Notes under the pieces: generated by a model | What the model was told of the DNA's origin: nothing | What the model saw: only the letters and a program-made list of their open reading frames with translations | Databases searched by the model: none | Origin: Corallococcus coralloides DSM 2259 | Lineage (GTDB): Bacteria; Myxococcota; Myxococcia; Myxococcales; Myxococcaceae | Assembly (NCBI RefSeq): GCF_000255295.1 | Contig: NC_017030.1 | Coordinates: 8,778,328-8,842,327 of the forward strand | Length of the DNA: 64,000 nt | Direction of reading: 5' to 3' | Position numbers and translations under genes: made by a program | Part shown: one piece after another, positions 46,163-56,217 of the stretch | How positions within the stretch are numbered: the stretch's first letter is position 1 | How the letters are laid out: every line of letters starts with the position of its first letter

Positions 46163-48577
46163 ATGCTCGACGCCCCATCTCGCCCCTCCGCCCGGGAGCT
46201 CCTGTCCCTGCCCAGCCTCGCCCCGCTGGTCCCCATGCTGTACGTCGCCTGGACGGACGGCGAGCTGACGGGCGACGAGCTTCGCGCCCTGGGCGCCGCC
46301 GCCCGTTCCCAGCCCTGGCTGGACCTCAAGTCCAGCTCCATCCTGGCCCTCTGGGTGGATCCGCTGCGTCCGCCCCCGCCCCGCGAGCTGGCCCTCGTGC
46401 GCGAGCACATCCGCGCCACCGCGGAGAAGCTGGCCACCAGCCAACAGCAGAACCTGGCGGAGCTGGGCGTGCAGCTGGCCCAGGCGCTCGCGGGCGAAGC
46501 GCCCCTGAACATCCCGCCCGCGGAGCTGGCCAAGGCCCTCGCCTCCATCGAGGCCACCCTGGGCGTGGACGGCAAGGAGGCGGTGCGCTCGCTGGTGCCC
46601 AAGGCGTCCCGCGTCCCGAAGGCGGAGCCCCGCTCGCACGCGGCGTCCTTCGACCCCGTGGCGATGACGGCCGTGCTGGAGCGCACCTATTCGGACGTGC
46701 GCCAGCGGGTGCGCGGTTGGCTGGAGGACGCGGACTTCCGCTACAAGGAAGGGCTCACCACCACCGCCTACCGCGACCAGGTCTTCGACTGGCTCAAGCA
46801 CCTGGCCAATGACGGGCTGGGACAGCTCGCCTTCCCCAAGGGCCGCGAGGGCGGCGGGGACCTGGGCGCGTTCATCGCCGCGTTCGAGACGATGGCCTTC
46901 TTCGACCTGAGCCTCGTCATCAAGGCGGGGGTGCACTTCGGCCTGTTCGGCTCCAGCATCCTGTTCCTGGGCACCAAGCGGCACCACCAGCAGTACCTAC
47001 CCCGCGTCGCCTCGCTGGAGCTGCCCGGCTGCTTCGCGATGAGCGAGCTGGGCCACGGCTCCAACGTGCGCGACTGCGAGACGGTGGCCCGCTACGACGC
47101 GGCCACGGGCGAGTTCGTGCTCCACACGCCGTCGGAGACCGCGCGCAAGGAATGGATTGGCAACGCCGCCCGCCACGCGCGCATCGCCACCGTGTTCGCG
47201 CAGCTGGAGGTGGACGGCGAACGCCTGGGCGTGCACGCACTGCTCGTCCCGCTGCGCGATGAGAAGGGCAAGGTGCTGCCGGGCATCCGCATCGAGGACT
47301 GCGGCGAGAAGATGGGCCTCAACGGCGTGGACAACGGCCGGCTGTGGTTCGACCACGTGCGCGTCCCGCGTGACAACCTGCTCGACCGCTACGGACAGGT
47401 GACGGAGGCCGGCGAGTACACCTCCTCCATCACCGGCGACTCCAAGCGCTTCTTCACCATGCTGGGCGCGCTGGTGGCGGGCCGCGTGAGCGTGGCGTGC
47501 GCGTCGTTGAGCGCGGCCAAGAGCGCACTGACCATCGCCGTGCGCTACGGCGACCTGCGCCGCCAGTTCGGCCCCCAGGGCGCGCCCGAGGTCCGCCTGC
47601 TGGACCACCAGGTGCACCAGCTGCGGCTCCTGCCACTGGTGGCCAAGGCGTACGCGGTGGACTTCGCGCTGGAGTACCTGGTGGACCGCTACGTCCACCG
47701 CACGGAGGACGACGCGCGCGAAATCGAGGCGCTCGCCGCGGGCCTCAAGGCCTACGCGTCGTGGAACGCCACCGCCACCATCCAGGAGTGCCGCGAGGCG
47801 TGCGGCGGCCAGGGCTACCTCACCGCGAACCGGTTCGCGTCGCTCAAGGCGGACACGGACGTGTTCACGACGTTCGAGGGCGACAACACCGTGCTCATGC
47901 AGCTGGTCGCCAAGGGCCTGCTCACGGGCTATCGCCAGCGCTTCGAGGACGACCGCGTCTTCGCGGTGCTGCGCCTCATCGTCGACCAGGCCGCCACGGT
48001 CTTCACGGACCGAAACCCCATCGCCGGCCGTCGCACGGACACGGACCACCTGCGAGACAGCGACTTCCAGCTGCGCGCCCTGCGCTTCCGCGAGGAGGCC
48101 CTGCTCGCGTCGGTGTCCAAGCGCATCCGCAAGCGGCTCACCGCGGGCGTGGAGGCTTTTGAGGCCTTCAACCAGGTGCAGGCGCACCTCCTGGCCCTGG
48201 CGCACGCGAGCGTGGAGCGCATCGTGCTGGAGCAGTTCCTGCGCGGCGTGGCGGACGTGAAGGACGAAGCGCTCAAGCCGGTGCTGGGGCGCATGGCGGA
48301 CCTCTTCGGCCTGTCCTGCCTGGAGTCCGCCAGCGGCTGGTTCCTGGAGCACGGCTGGCTCACGGCCCCCAAGGCCCAGGCCATCCGCAAGGAGCGCGTG
48401 AAGCTGTGCGAGGAATTGCGGCCGGATGCCGTGGGGCTGGTGGACGCGTTCGGGATTCCCGACACCTGCCTGGCGGCGCCCATCGGCCTGGGGCGGCTGG
48501 CGCCCGGCGGTGAACGGTTCGACGACACGGCGGCTGACAGCGCCCGTGCGGGCCCGGCAGATTCCCGCGCGTCATGA
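46163..48577 (+). CDS. acyl-CoA oxidase/dehydrogenase with extra N-terminal helical domain
   Basis: 804 residues. The flavin-dependent acyl-CoA oxidase body (about 180-650) shows CFAMSELGHGSNV, TGDSKRFFTMLGALVAGRVSVA, CGGQGYLTANR and TFEGDNTVLMQ with the putative catalytic Glu, so the oxidase class is favoured over short acyl-CoA dehydrogenases. Residues 1-170 are an added helical region (MLYVAWTDGELTGDELRALG) reminiscent of TerB-like domains. ATG 46163 has GGAGAG 6 bases upstream; the frame to 46076 has an Arg/Trp-rich non-family extension. Likely role is fatty acid beta-oxidation. The last base pairs overlap the next gene as ATGA. Confidence 0.9.
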   Translation: MLDAPSRPSARELLSLPSLAPLVPMLYVAWTDGELTGDELRALGAAARSQPWLDLKSSSILALWVDPLRPPPPRELALVREHIRATAEKLATSQQQNLAELGVQLAQALAGEAPLNIPPAELAKALASIEATLGVDGKEAVRSLVPKASRVPKAEPRSHAASFDPVAMTAVLERTYSDVRQRVRGWLEDADFRYKEGLTTTAYRDQVFDWLKHLANDGLGQLAFPKGREGGGDLGAFIAAFETMAFFDLSLVIKAGVHFGLFGSSILFLGTKRHHQQYLPRVASLELPGCFAMSELGHGSNVRDCETVARYDAATGEFVLHTPSETARKEWIGNAARHARIATVFAQLEVDGERLGVHALLVPLRDEKGKVLPGIRIEDCGEKMGLNGVDNGRLWFDHVRVPRDNLLDRYGQVTEAGEYTSSITGDSKRFFTMLGALVAGRVSVACASLSAAKSALTIAVRYGDLRRQFGPQGAPEVRLLDHQVHQLRLLPLVAKAYAVDFALEYLVDRYVHRTEDDAREIEALAAGLKAYASWNATATIQECREACGGQGYLTANRFASLKADTDVFTTFEGDNTVLMQLVAKGLLTGYRQRFEDDRVFAVLRLIVDQAATVFTDRNPIAGRRTDTDHLRDSDFQLRALRFREEALLASVSKRIRKRLTAGVEAFEAFNQVQAHLLALAHASVERIVLEQFLRGVADVKDEALKPVLGRMADLFGLSCLESASGWFLEHGWLTAPKAQAIRKERVKLCEELRPDAVGLVDAFGIPDTCLAAPIGLGRLAPGGERFDDTAADSARAGPADSRAS

Positions 48578-49089
48578 GGACCTGTGTGTCGTGGGTGATG
48601 TTGGGGCTCGTGGGGCTCACCGGTTGCGCGACGGTGTCCCCCGCGGAACGGGCCCGGCAGGTGGGCGAATCCAACAAGGAGCGCGCCCGCCTGTTCACCG
48701 AGGAGATCTACAACCAGAAGCGCCTGGAGCGCCTGCCGGAGTACATCGCGGCCGACTACGTGGACCGCTCCGAGGGCGCCCCCCAGGACCTGCGCGGCCC
48801 GGAGGTGGTGCGAACCCAGGCGGAGGCGGGGTTCACCCTCTTCCCGGACCTGAAGTTCGAGCTGCTCCACGTGATGGCGGAGGACGACTGGGTGATGGTG
48901 CGCTGGCGCGCGACGGGCACGGACACCCAGGGCCCGCCCACCGCGGACGGCAGGTCCCGCCCGCTCACGTTCCATGGGGACTCGCTGTACCGCCTGCGCG
49001 ACGGCCGGCTGGTGGAGTCGTGGGACCTCACGGACCGGCTGGATCCGCTGCTCCAGCGCGGGTTCAAGATCGTCCCGCCCGAGTCCTGA
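48574..49089 (+). CDS. SnoaL-like (NTF2-fold) lipoprotein
   Basis: 171 residues with a signal peptide ending at LTGC (Cys18). The mature domain resembles the ester-cyclase/SnoaL polyketide-cyclase family (LFTEEIYNQKRLERLPEYIAADYVDR split across two helices, then FPDLKFELLHVMAEDDWVMVRWRATGT). These small folds bind hydrophobic ligands, and many have no known reaction. The ATGA overlap with the acyl-CoA oxidase gene implies coupled expression. A possible terminator follows. Confidence 0.82.
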   Translation: MRTCVSWVMLGLVGLTGCATVSPAERARQVGESNKERARLFTEEIYNQKRLERLPEYIAADYVDRSEGAPQDLRGPEVVRTQAEAGFTLFPDLKFELLHVMAEDDWVMVRWRATGTDTQGPPTADGRSRPLTFHGDSLYRLRDGRLVESWDLTDRLDPLLQRGFKIVPPES

Positions 49090-49097
49090 GAGGTCCT

Positions 49098-49128
49098 GAC
49101 CCGGCCACACGCCGAACGGCCACGGGTC
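49098..49128 (+). terminator. possible terminator after the SnoaL-like gene
   Basis: GACCCGGCC (49098-49106) can pair with GGCCACGGGTC (49118-49128) with a two-base bulge, 8 bases after the stop. It is G+C-rich with no T-run. Confidence 0.4.
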
Positions 49129-49197
49129 GGGCTCGACGCCGCCGGAGTCAGGAAAAACCGGGGCGTAGCGGGATGTCTCCCCATTGACACCTACGCA

Positions 49198-49217
49198 CCG
49201 GACCCATCAGGGTCCGG
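49198..49217 (+). promoter_or_regulatory. perfect hairpin just before a start codon
   Basis: CCGGACCC (49198-49205) and GGGTCCGG (49210-49217) form a perfect 8-bp stem with loop ATCA. It ends 2 bases before ATG 49220, so it either occludes initiation there or is a terminator with translation starting at the downstream ATG codons 49226 or 49241. Confidence 0.4.
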
Positions 49218-49219
49218 GG

Positions 49220-50845
49220 ATGAGGATGAACGCGGGACCCATGCGGGCCGCGGACAAGGCCCGACAGAAGGCCTTCCGCACGGCCTTTCCCTCCCACGGC
49301 CAGCGGCCGTCCTGGGGCGGCAGGTTGTTGCGCCTGTTCGGATGGGGCCTGCTCCTGCTGGGTGCGTTCCTGCTGGTCGTCGTCATCGACGGCTGGCGTG
49401 CGTTCGGCAAGGTGCCGGAAGGGGCGCGGCTGGAGCGGATGACGCGCTCGCCGCAGTGGCTGGACGGAGGGTTCGAGAACCCGCAGCCCATCCTGAACAA
49501 CTGGGAGCGGACGCTGTCGGACCTGTTCAGCTCCAGCGCGGAGAGCACGCCCCGGATGCCGGTGGTGGTGGACCGCATCGACCCGAAGCGCTTCGCCACG
49601 CCACCCGAGGACGGGCTGCGCGTCACCTGGATGGGGCACTCGTCCACGCTGGTGGAGGTGGACGGGCACCGCGTGCTCACCGACCCCGTGTGGGGCGAGC
49701 GCACGTCGCCGCTGGGGTGGATTGGCCCGAAGCGCTGGTTCCCCGCGCCCATCGCGCTGGACGCGCTGCCGCCCATCGACGCGGTGGTGATTTCGCACGA
49801 CCACTATGACCACCTGGACTTCGCCACCATCGAGGCGATGAAGGACTGGGACACCACGTTCGTGGTGCCGCTGGGCGTGGGCGAGCACCTGGAATACTGG
49901 GGCGTGCCGGCCCACCGCATCGTGGAGCTGGACTGGTGGGAGCGCACGAAGGTGAAGGGGCTGGACATCGTGTGCACGCCCGCGCGGCATGCGTCGGGCC
50001 GGTTCCTCCAGCAGAACAAGACGCTGTGGGCGGGCTGGGCGCTGGTGGGGCCCAAGCACCGCGTCTACTACTCCGGTGACACGGGCCTGTTCCCCGCGAT
50101 GGAGGAGATTGGCGCGAAGCTGGGGCCGTTCGATTTGACGATGATTGAAACGGGTCAGTACGGCGCGGGCTGGCCGGACTGGCACCTGGGGCCGGAGCAG
50201 GCGGTGCTGGCCCACCGGCTGGTGCAGGGCCGGTTGCTGCTGCCGGTGCACTGGGGGCTGGTGACGCTGGCGTACCACGGCTGGACGGAGCCGATTGAGC
50301 GCTCGCTCGTCGCCGCGAAGCACGACGGCGTGGGCATCACCGCGCCCCGGCCCGGGCAGGACTTCCTCGCGCTGGCGCCGCCGCCCGTGGAGCGCTGGTG
50401 GCCCGACCGTCCGTGGAAGACGGCGGAGGAAGCGCCCATCGTGGCCAGCCAGATTCCGCCCAAGCTGCGGGAAGGGCACCCGGCGCTGCCGTTGCTGCCT
50501 GTGCCCGCGGCCGTGAGTCCGCAGGGGACGAAGTCGAACGCACCGTCCACCGGGAATGCGTCGGCCACGAATCCGCAGGCCGCGAACCCGACGACCGCGA
50601 AGCCACAATCCGCGGCACCGAGCGCGAATCCTCCCGCGGCTCCGCAGGGCACGGGCCCGACCGCCACGACGCCGCAAGCCGTCCCGCAGGGCACGAGCCC
50701 GACCGCCGCGACTCCGCCAACCGCGACGCCTCCGTCGCCGGCTCCGCAAGGCGCTGGGACGACGCCCGCCGTCCCAGCGGCCGTGGCCACTCCCGTCGCC
50801 AGTCCACCGGGTGCGGGAGCCGCGATCGCGACCCCGCATGAGTGA
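49220..50845 (+). CDS. membrane-anchored MBL-fold hydrolase (NAPE-PLD/UlaG-like)
   Basis: 541 residues. One membrane helix (about 36-56) is followed by a metallo-beta-lactamase-fold domain with WMGHSSTLVEVDG, ISHDHYDHLDF (HxHxDH, near residue 193), TPARHASGR, YYSGDTG and PVHWGLVTL, the layout of NAPE-PLD-like phosphodiesterases. The last 110 residues are a low-complexity Ala/Pro/Thr/Gln tail, unusual for this family. The start is ambiguous: TTG 49184 lies before a perfect hairpin, while ATGs at 49220, 49226 and 49241 lie after it. A membrane lipid or glycan substrate is inferred only from homology. Confidence 0.85.
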   Translation: MRMNAGPMRAADKARQKAFRTAFPSHGQRPSWGGRLLRLFGWGLLLLGAFLLVVVIDGWRAFGKVPEGARLERMTRSPQWLDGGFENPQPILNNWERTLSDLFSSSAESTPRMPVVVDRIDPKRFATPPEDGLRVTWMGHSSTLVEVDGHRVLTDPVWGERTSPLGWIGPKRWFPAPIALDALPPIDAVVISHDHYDHLDFATIEAMKDWDTTFVVPLGVGEHLEYWGVPAHRIVELDWWERTKVKGLDIVCTPARHASGRFLQQNKTLWAGWALVGPKHRVYYSGDTGLFPAMEEIGAKLGPFDLTMIETGQYGAGWPDWHLGPEQAVLAHRLVQGRLLLPVHWGLVTLAYHGWTEPIERSLVAAKHDGVGITAPRPGQDFLALAPPPVERWWPDRPWKTAEEAPIVASQIPPKLREGHPALPLLPVPAAVSPQGTKSNAPSTGNASATNPQAANPTTAKPQSAAPSANPPAAPQGTGPTATTPQAVPQGTSPTAATPPTATPPSPAPQGAGTTPAVPAAVATPVASPPGAGAAIATPHE

Positions 50846-51324
50846 CACGCGGCACGGCCCCGATTCGCAGCCCCATGCGTGACGCACGGCGGACCACGCT
50901 GCACGCGGCCTTCAAGGCCACGGGCTACGTCGTGCGCCCGCATCCTCTCGTCGGCGGCCGCAAGCACGTGCTGCGCGTGGATGCCTTGCATCCAGACCTC
51001 GACGCCGCGCTCGCTGCTCACGGCTTCACCACCTGGGCCTTCCTCACCGCGTGGAACCCGCGCGCGCACTCGCGCCCGCTCCGCACCAACGCGCGCCTCC
51101 AGCGACGACTGCTCACGCTGCTTGAAGCCCAAGGCCACCCAAGCGTATCCGCCGTGGGCGTGGCGGAGGACCGCCGCTGGTTCGAGGAGAGCCTCTTCGT
51201 CCCCGGCCTGTCCCGCGACGAAGCCCTGCGCATGGGCCACCTGTTCGACCAGGAAGCCGTGCTCTGGGGTGCCGTGGGCGGCGCCGCGGAGCTGGTGATG
51301 TGCCGGGAGCCCGCGCGCTCCTGA
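50842..51324 (+). CDS. DUF3293 domain protein
   Basis: 160 residues matching the DUF3293 pattern: TTLHAAFKATGYVV, WAFLTAWNPRAH, NARLQRRLLTLL, WFEESLFVPGLSRDEALRMGHLFDQEAVL. The family's function is unknown. The GTG start overlaps the preceding stop (GTGA), suggesting coupling to the MBL-fold gene; ATG 50875 is an alternative without a ribosome site. The 129 bases that follow contain only the next gene's ribosome site. Confidence 0.82.
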   Translation: MTRGTAPIRSPMRDARRTTLHAAFKATGYVVRPHPLVGGRKHVLRVDALHPDLDAALAAHGFTTWAFLTAWNPRAHSRPLRTNARLQRRLLTLLEAQGHPSVSAVGVAEDRRWFEESLFVPGLSRDEALRMGHLFDQEAVLWGAVGGAAELVMCREPARS

Positions 51325-51453
51325 GCCCGGTGTCGGCCACGTCACATCCGCTGGGACGACACGCATTCGGAACCCGGCCCTCACGTCCGCGCCACGAGAC
51401 GATGCCAGGGTCCCCTGCCTCGCCGGGCCCACCCCGCCCCAGGAGCCGTCTCA

Positions 51454-53349
51454 ATGCAGCCCTCCGTCCCCCGCACGCGTGATGTCGCGCGTCCCAGCGT
51501 CTTCCTCCTCGCCGGAGCCTTCGTCACCGGCCTGCTGCTCGCCTTCCACGGCGGCTGCGGCAACAACGAGTGCACCAACGCCTTCGACTGCCAGGAGCAG
51601 AACCCCGCGCCGGCAGGCCAGGGCTGGACCTGCGAGGACCACGTCTGCAAGGCCGTCACCTTCCCGCCCCCGGCCAACACCGACGCGGGCACCGGCACGG
51701 ACGACGGCGGCACCACCGTCGCCGTGAAGATCATCGCCTTCAACGACTTCCACGGGCAGCTGGAGCCCGCGGCCGGCAGCGGCGGACAGATTGCCCAGGC
51801 GCTCCTGGCGGACGGCGGCGTGGACACCGACAGCCGCGTGAACGCGGGCGGCGCCGTGTACCTCGGCCGCTACATCGCGGACCTGCGCGCGAAGAACCCG
51901 AACTCCGTCGTGGTGTCCGCCGGTGACCTCATCGGCGCCACGCCGCTGCTCTCCGCGCTCTTCCACGACGAGCCCACCATCGAGGCCATGAACGACATCG
52001 GCCTGGACATCAGCGCCGTGGGCAACCACGAGTTCGACGAGGGCGGCACGGAGCTCCTGCGCATGCAGTCCGGCGGCTGCCACCCGACGGACGGCTGCCA
52101 GGACGGCACCGGCTTCTCCGGCGCGAAGTTCAAGTTCCTCGCGGCCAACGTCGCCACCGGCGCCAACAGCACCCTGCTCCCGCGCTACGACGTGCGCACC
52201 TTCGAGGGCGTGAAGCTGGCCTTCATCGGCATGACCCTGGAGGGAACGCCGAACATCGTCACCCCCACGGGCATCCGCGGCCTGGAGTTCAAGGACGAGG
52301 TGGAGACCGTCAACGCGCTCGTCCCGGAGCTGAAGGCGCAGGGCGTGAACGCCATGGTCGTCATCGTGCACGAGGGCGGCACGCCCGGAATCAGCTCGCT
52401 CTACAACGAGTGCAAGGGCATCACCGGCCCCATCGTGGAGATCGCATCGAAGCTGGACCCGGCCGTGAGCGTCATCGTCAGCGGCCACACCCACCAGGCC
52501 TACAACTGCACGCTGAGCGGCAAGCTCGTCACCAGCGCCGCGTCGGTGGGCCGGCTCGTCACGGACATCGACCTGACGCTGGACGCGGCCACGGGCCAGG
52601 TCGTGAAGGCCCAGGCCCAGAACGTCATCGTCACCCGCACCGTGACGCCCGACCCGGAGGTCGCCGAGCTCATCACCCGCTACAGGGGCCTCACCACGTC
52701 GCTGGAGAACCGCGTCATCGGCTACATCGACCAGACGCTCACGCGCGCCAACATCCAGCTGGACCCCACCGGCCAGTCCACCATGGGCTTCGTCATCGCG
52801 GACGCGCAGCTGGAGGCCACGAAGGGCGCGAACGTGGGCGGCGCCCAGCTTGCCTTCATGAACCCGGGGGGCGTGCGCGCGGACCTGGTGCGCGACCCGG
52901 CTGAACCCAACGACAAGGGCGCCGTCACCTACGGCGAGGCCTTCACCGTGCAGCCCTTCGGCAACAGCCTGGTCACCCTGACGCTGACGGGCGCGCAGAT
53001 CGAGCGCCTGCTGGAGCAGCAGTGGCCCAACGCCACCACCACCCGCATCCTCCATCCGTCCGGGGGCTTCACGTACGCGTTCAGCGCATCCGCGCCCGTG
53101 GGCTCCAAGGTGGATCCCGCCAGCCTCCAGCTCAACGGCGTGGCCATCGACCCGGCCGCCAGCTACCGCGTCACCGTGAACAGCTTCCTCGCCCCCGGCG
53201 GCGACGGCTTCACCGTCCTCGCGGAGGGCACGAACCCGCTGGGCGGCGCGGTGGACGCGGACGCGCTGGAGGCCTACCTCAGCGCGAAGAGCTCGGAGGC
53301 CGCGCCGCTCCCGGCCCCGGCGCTCGACCGCATCACGCGGCTGCCGTAG
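51454..53349 (+). CDS. exported 5'-nucleotidase / metallophosphatase
   Basis: 631 residues. The signal peptide ends near FHGGC (possible lipoprotein), followed by a short Cys-containing segment and a Thr/Asp/Gly linker. The calcineurin-like domain has FNDFHGQ, AGDLIGATPLL, GNHEFDEG, VIVHEGG and SGHTHQAY. The C-terminal 5'-nucleotidase domain has MNPGGVRADL and YGEAFTVQPFGNSLV. It would dephosphorylate extracellular nucleotides, allowing salvage of phosphate and nucleosides, plausible for a predator. AGGAG 8 bases upstream supports ATG 51454. It converges with a lipoprotein gene, stops 3 bases apart. Confidence 0.92.
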   Translation: MQPSVPRTRDVARPSVFLLAGAFVTGLLLAFHGGCGNNECTNAFDCQEQNPAPAGQGWTCEDHVCKAVTFPPPANTDAGTGTDDGGTTVAVKIIAFNDFHGQLEPAAGSGGQIAQALLADGGVDTDSRVNAGGAVYLGRYIADLRAKNPNSVVVSAGDLIGATPLLSALFHDEPTIEAMNDIGLDISAVGNHEFDEGGTELLRMQSGGCHPTDGCQDGTGFSGAKFKFLAANVATGANSTLLPRYDVRTFEGVKLAFIGMTLEGTPNIVTPTGIRGLEFKDEVETVNALVPELKAQGVNAMVVIVHEGGTPGISSLYNECKGITGPIVEIASKLDPAVSVIVSGHTHQAYNCTLSGKLVTSAASVGRLVTDIDLTLDAATGQVVKAQAQNVIVTRTVTPDPEVAELITRYRGLTTSLENRVIGYIDQTLTRANIQLDPTGQSTMGFVIADAQLEATKGANVGGAQLAFMNPGGVRADLVRDPAEPNDKGAVTYGEAFTVQPFGNSLVTLTLTGAQIERLLEQQWPNATTTRILHPSGGFTYAFSASAPVGSKVDPASLQLNGVAIDPAASYRVTVNSFLAPGGDGFTVLAEGTNPLGGAVDADALEAYLSAKSSEAAPLPAPALDRITRLP

Positions 53350-53352
53350 CCG

Positions 53353-53760
53353 TCACTGGGGGCCCGAGCCGCCCGTCGCGGGGCTCGATTCGCTGGGCAG
53401 GGAGGTCCTGGGGATGGGCAGCAAGGAGGGGTTGATGTCGATGACCCGCTCCCTCGTCACGCGCTGGGCCAGCTCGTCGAAGTCCAGCTCCAGGAACTTC
53501 CCGGAGCCCTCCTCCGGAAGCGCGAAGCGGACCCGCCAGTAGTTGGGGCGGATCCGCACCGCCTCGCCGCTCTCCGCCAGCACCATGCCGGTCTGCCGGG
53601 CGTATTCCGCGCCCGCGTCGACGACATTGCGCTCCCCCAGTTCCTCCTGGACCGGCTGGGAGCTGGGGGGCACGGGCAGGCGGCCCGTGGGGCCGGTGGC
53701 ACAACCCACACCCGCCAGGAAGGCAGGCAACAGAGCGGCGGCGAGGAGGCGGGGCAGCAT
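53353..53760 (-). CDS. small lipoprotein of unknown function
   Basis: 135 residues. The signal peptide ends at AGVGC. The mature region includes NVVDAGAEYARQTGMVLAESGEAVRIRPNYWRVRF split as two short strands, then a Ser/Pro-rich tail. No family recognised. ATG 53760 is used; a GTG at 53781 would add seven residues. Confidence 0.72.
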   Translation of the reverse strand: MLPRLLAAALLPAFLAGVGCATGPTGRLPVPPSSQPVQEELGERNVVDAGAEYARQTGMVLAESGEAVRIRPNYWRVRFALPEEGSGKFLELDFDELAQRVTRERVIDINPSLLPIPRTSLPSESSPATGGSGPQ

Positions 53761-53886
53761 GTCCAGACGTTGGACACGCACCCGTCAAGCTGCACCGTGG
53801 GGCGGCTTGCGAAACCGCCACCCTTCGAATGCCTGCCCGGAGCAGCGGCACGGGGCCTGCTCCTCCGGTCCCCGCTGGAATGGAAG

Positions 53887-54486
<600 letters not shown>

Positions 54487-54663
54487 GGCCCCCGTACCCT
54501 AATCGTCCCCCCGCGCGCGCGCTCCCCCCTTCTTGCTGGAGCGTGCGCTGTCCCACGCTTGCCCCTCTCCAGGCCGGTCTGGACCCCGGGCGGCCCGGAG
54601 ATTGAAGAGGGCCGTCCGCTCATGGCAAAGGGTGCGCCGAAAAACGGTTCCCGAGGGGGATGC

Positions 54664-56121
54664 ATGCAGAGGATGAGCTGGCTGTGGGTATTGCTGGGGG
54701 GCGCCCTGACGTGGGGGGCGGGCTGTGGCGAGGGCGACCCGAAGCCGTCTCCCGAGGAGCCCCCCGTCCAACGGGCGGGACCCGCGTTCCTCGTGAAGGA
54801 CGCCGCTGGAGGCAAGCCGTCGCTGTTCGACTTCGAGCCCTACAACAGCAAGACGTTGGCCATCGACGTGGCGGGGACGCTCTACTTCCAGCGCACCCCC
54901 ATCTCCCATTCGAACAACCAGCTGTGGCGCAGCGACGGAACCCGGGAGGGGACTCGCATGGTGCAGGGCCCCTGGTGGAACCATCCCGCCATGGCGCCCG
55001 AGCGGCTCACCTCGCTCAACGGCCACCTGCTCTACGCGGCCCGCGTCAGCACCGAGGACGGCGCACCGTACCGGCTCTGGCGCCATGACCCCGCCACCGA
55101 GACCGCGGAGGATCTGACGCCCTACCAGGACCTTCCGAAGGGCGTGCATGGCGACGCGGCCGTGGAGCTGGTGGAAGCGCAGGGCCGGGCTTTCTTCGGC
55201 GTGCAGGAAGGGGCCGAAGGGGCGCTCTGGGTGACGGATGGAACCCGGAACGGAACGCTGCGGCTGCGGTCGGGGCTGGGGTTGGAGCCGCCCGTGCCGC
55301 TGGCCAGCCTGGGGACCCGGGTCTTCTTCTCCGTGCGGGACGCGGAAACGCACCGCGCGCTCTGGGTGAGCGACGGCACGACGGACGGCACGGTGAAGGT
55401 CAGCGACCTGGTGCCCCCCGGAGGAAGCGTGGGCGTCATCCGGTCGGGCGCCGTCGTGGGAGACCAGTGGCTCTTCTGGATGACCGCCCACTCCCAGGCC
55501 AGCGGTGAGCTGCAGCTCTGGAAGAGCAACGGAACCCCCCAGGGCACCGTGCCCGTGAGCCCGGAGGTCATCCCCAACACCGCCTACACCTCCAATCAAA
55601 CGGGGGTCGTGCTGGGGGACAGCCTCGTGTTCCCCCGGATCCGCCACCCCGAACGGGTCTGGGAGCTGTGGAAGAGCGACGGGCGGACCGTGGAGCTGGC
55701 GGCGTCCCTGGGCGCGCTCGAGCAGGGCCCCATCGGGCTCACCGTCCTGAATGACCACGTGCTGTTCTGGGCGGCGAAGGCCCGGCCCGAATACACCCTC
55801 TGGCGCACGAATGGGACGCAGGCCGGCACCCAGCCCCTGTTGACGACGCGCATGGTGGACCAGTCCCCCCTGCTCCCACTTCCCCCGCTGGTCCTGAGCC
55901 GCCCCGGAGGCCCCATCCTCTTCTCCGCCTGGGACGCGGAGGCGGGCCTGGAGCTGTGGCGCACCGATGGCACGGTCCAGAGCACGGTGCGCTACGCGGA
56001 CATCGAGCCGGGGCCCGAATCCTCCTCACCGGGATGGATGGTGGTGTCCGGCGGCCACGTCTTCTTCACCGCGCGGACGCAGGCCACCGGCCGCGAGCTG
56101 TGGGCCCTGCCCATCCCCTGA
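54664..56121 (+). CDS. ELWxTDGT-repeat lipoprotein (485 residues)
   Basis: The signal peptide ends at GAGC (Cys21). The mature protein is built of about eight repeats of roughly 45-50 residues, each with a core like LWRSDGTREGT, LWVTDGTRNGT or LWKSNGTPQGT, separated by hydrophobic strands (LVFPR, VLFWAAK). This suggests a beta-propeller on the cell surface or in the periplasm. Such repeat lipoproteins are common in myxobacteria; the function is unknown, with ligand or glycan binding a guess. ATG 54664 has GAGGGG 5 bases upstream; the much longer open frame from 53770 lies antisense to clpP and is discarded. It is followed by a larger paralogue. Confidence 0.82.
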   Translation: MQRMSWLWVLLGGALTWGAGCGEGDPKPSPEEPPVQRAGPAFLVKDAAGGKPSLFDFEPYNSKTLAIDVAGTLYFQRTPISHSNNQLWRSDGTREGTRMVQGPWWNHPAMAPERLTSLNGHLLYAARVSTEDGAPYRLWRHDPATETAEDLTPYQDLPKGVHGDAAVELVEAQGRAFFGVQEGAEGALWVTDGTRNGTLRLRSGLGLEPPVPLASLGTRVFFSVRDAETHRALWVSDGTTDGTVKVSDLVPPGGSVGVIRSGAVVGDQWLFWMTAHSQASGELQLWKSNGTPQGTVPVSPEVIPNTAYTSNQTGVVLGDSLVFPRIRHPERVWELWKSDGRTVELAASLGALEQGPIGLTVLNDHVLFWAAKARPEYTLWRTNGTQAGTQPLLTTRMVDQSPLLPLPPLVLSRPGGPILFSAWDAEAGLELWRTDGTVQSTVRYADIEPGPESSSPGWMVVSGGHVFFTARTQATGRELWALPIP

Positions 56122-56172
56122 AGCGCGGGGCGGACCGTGCGCCGCCCCACGTTTGACCGCGAGTCGAACGGC

Positions 56173-56204
56173 GTCCCCTTGTTGGGGACAGGCATCGTCC
56201 CAAC
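56173..56204 (+). promoter_or_regulatory. two mutually exclusive hairpins between the repeat lipoprotein genes
   Basis: GTCCCC (56173-56178) pairs with GGGGAC (56184-56189). The same right arm, as GTTGGGGAC (56181-56189), can instead pair with GTCCCAAC (56197-56204) with one bulged G. The alternative folds resemble an attenuator-like switch, although no leader peptide was found. Confidence 0.35.
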
Positions 56205-56217
56205 ACATCCCTCGCCG

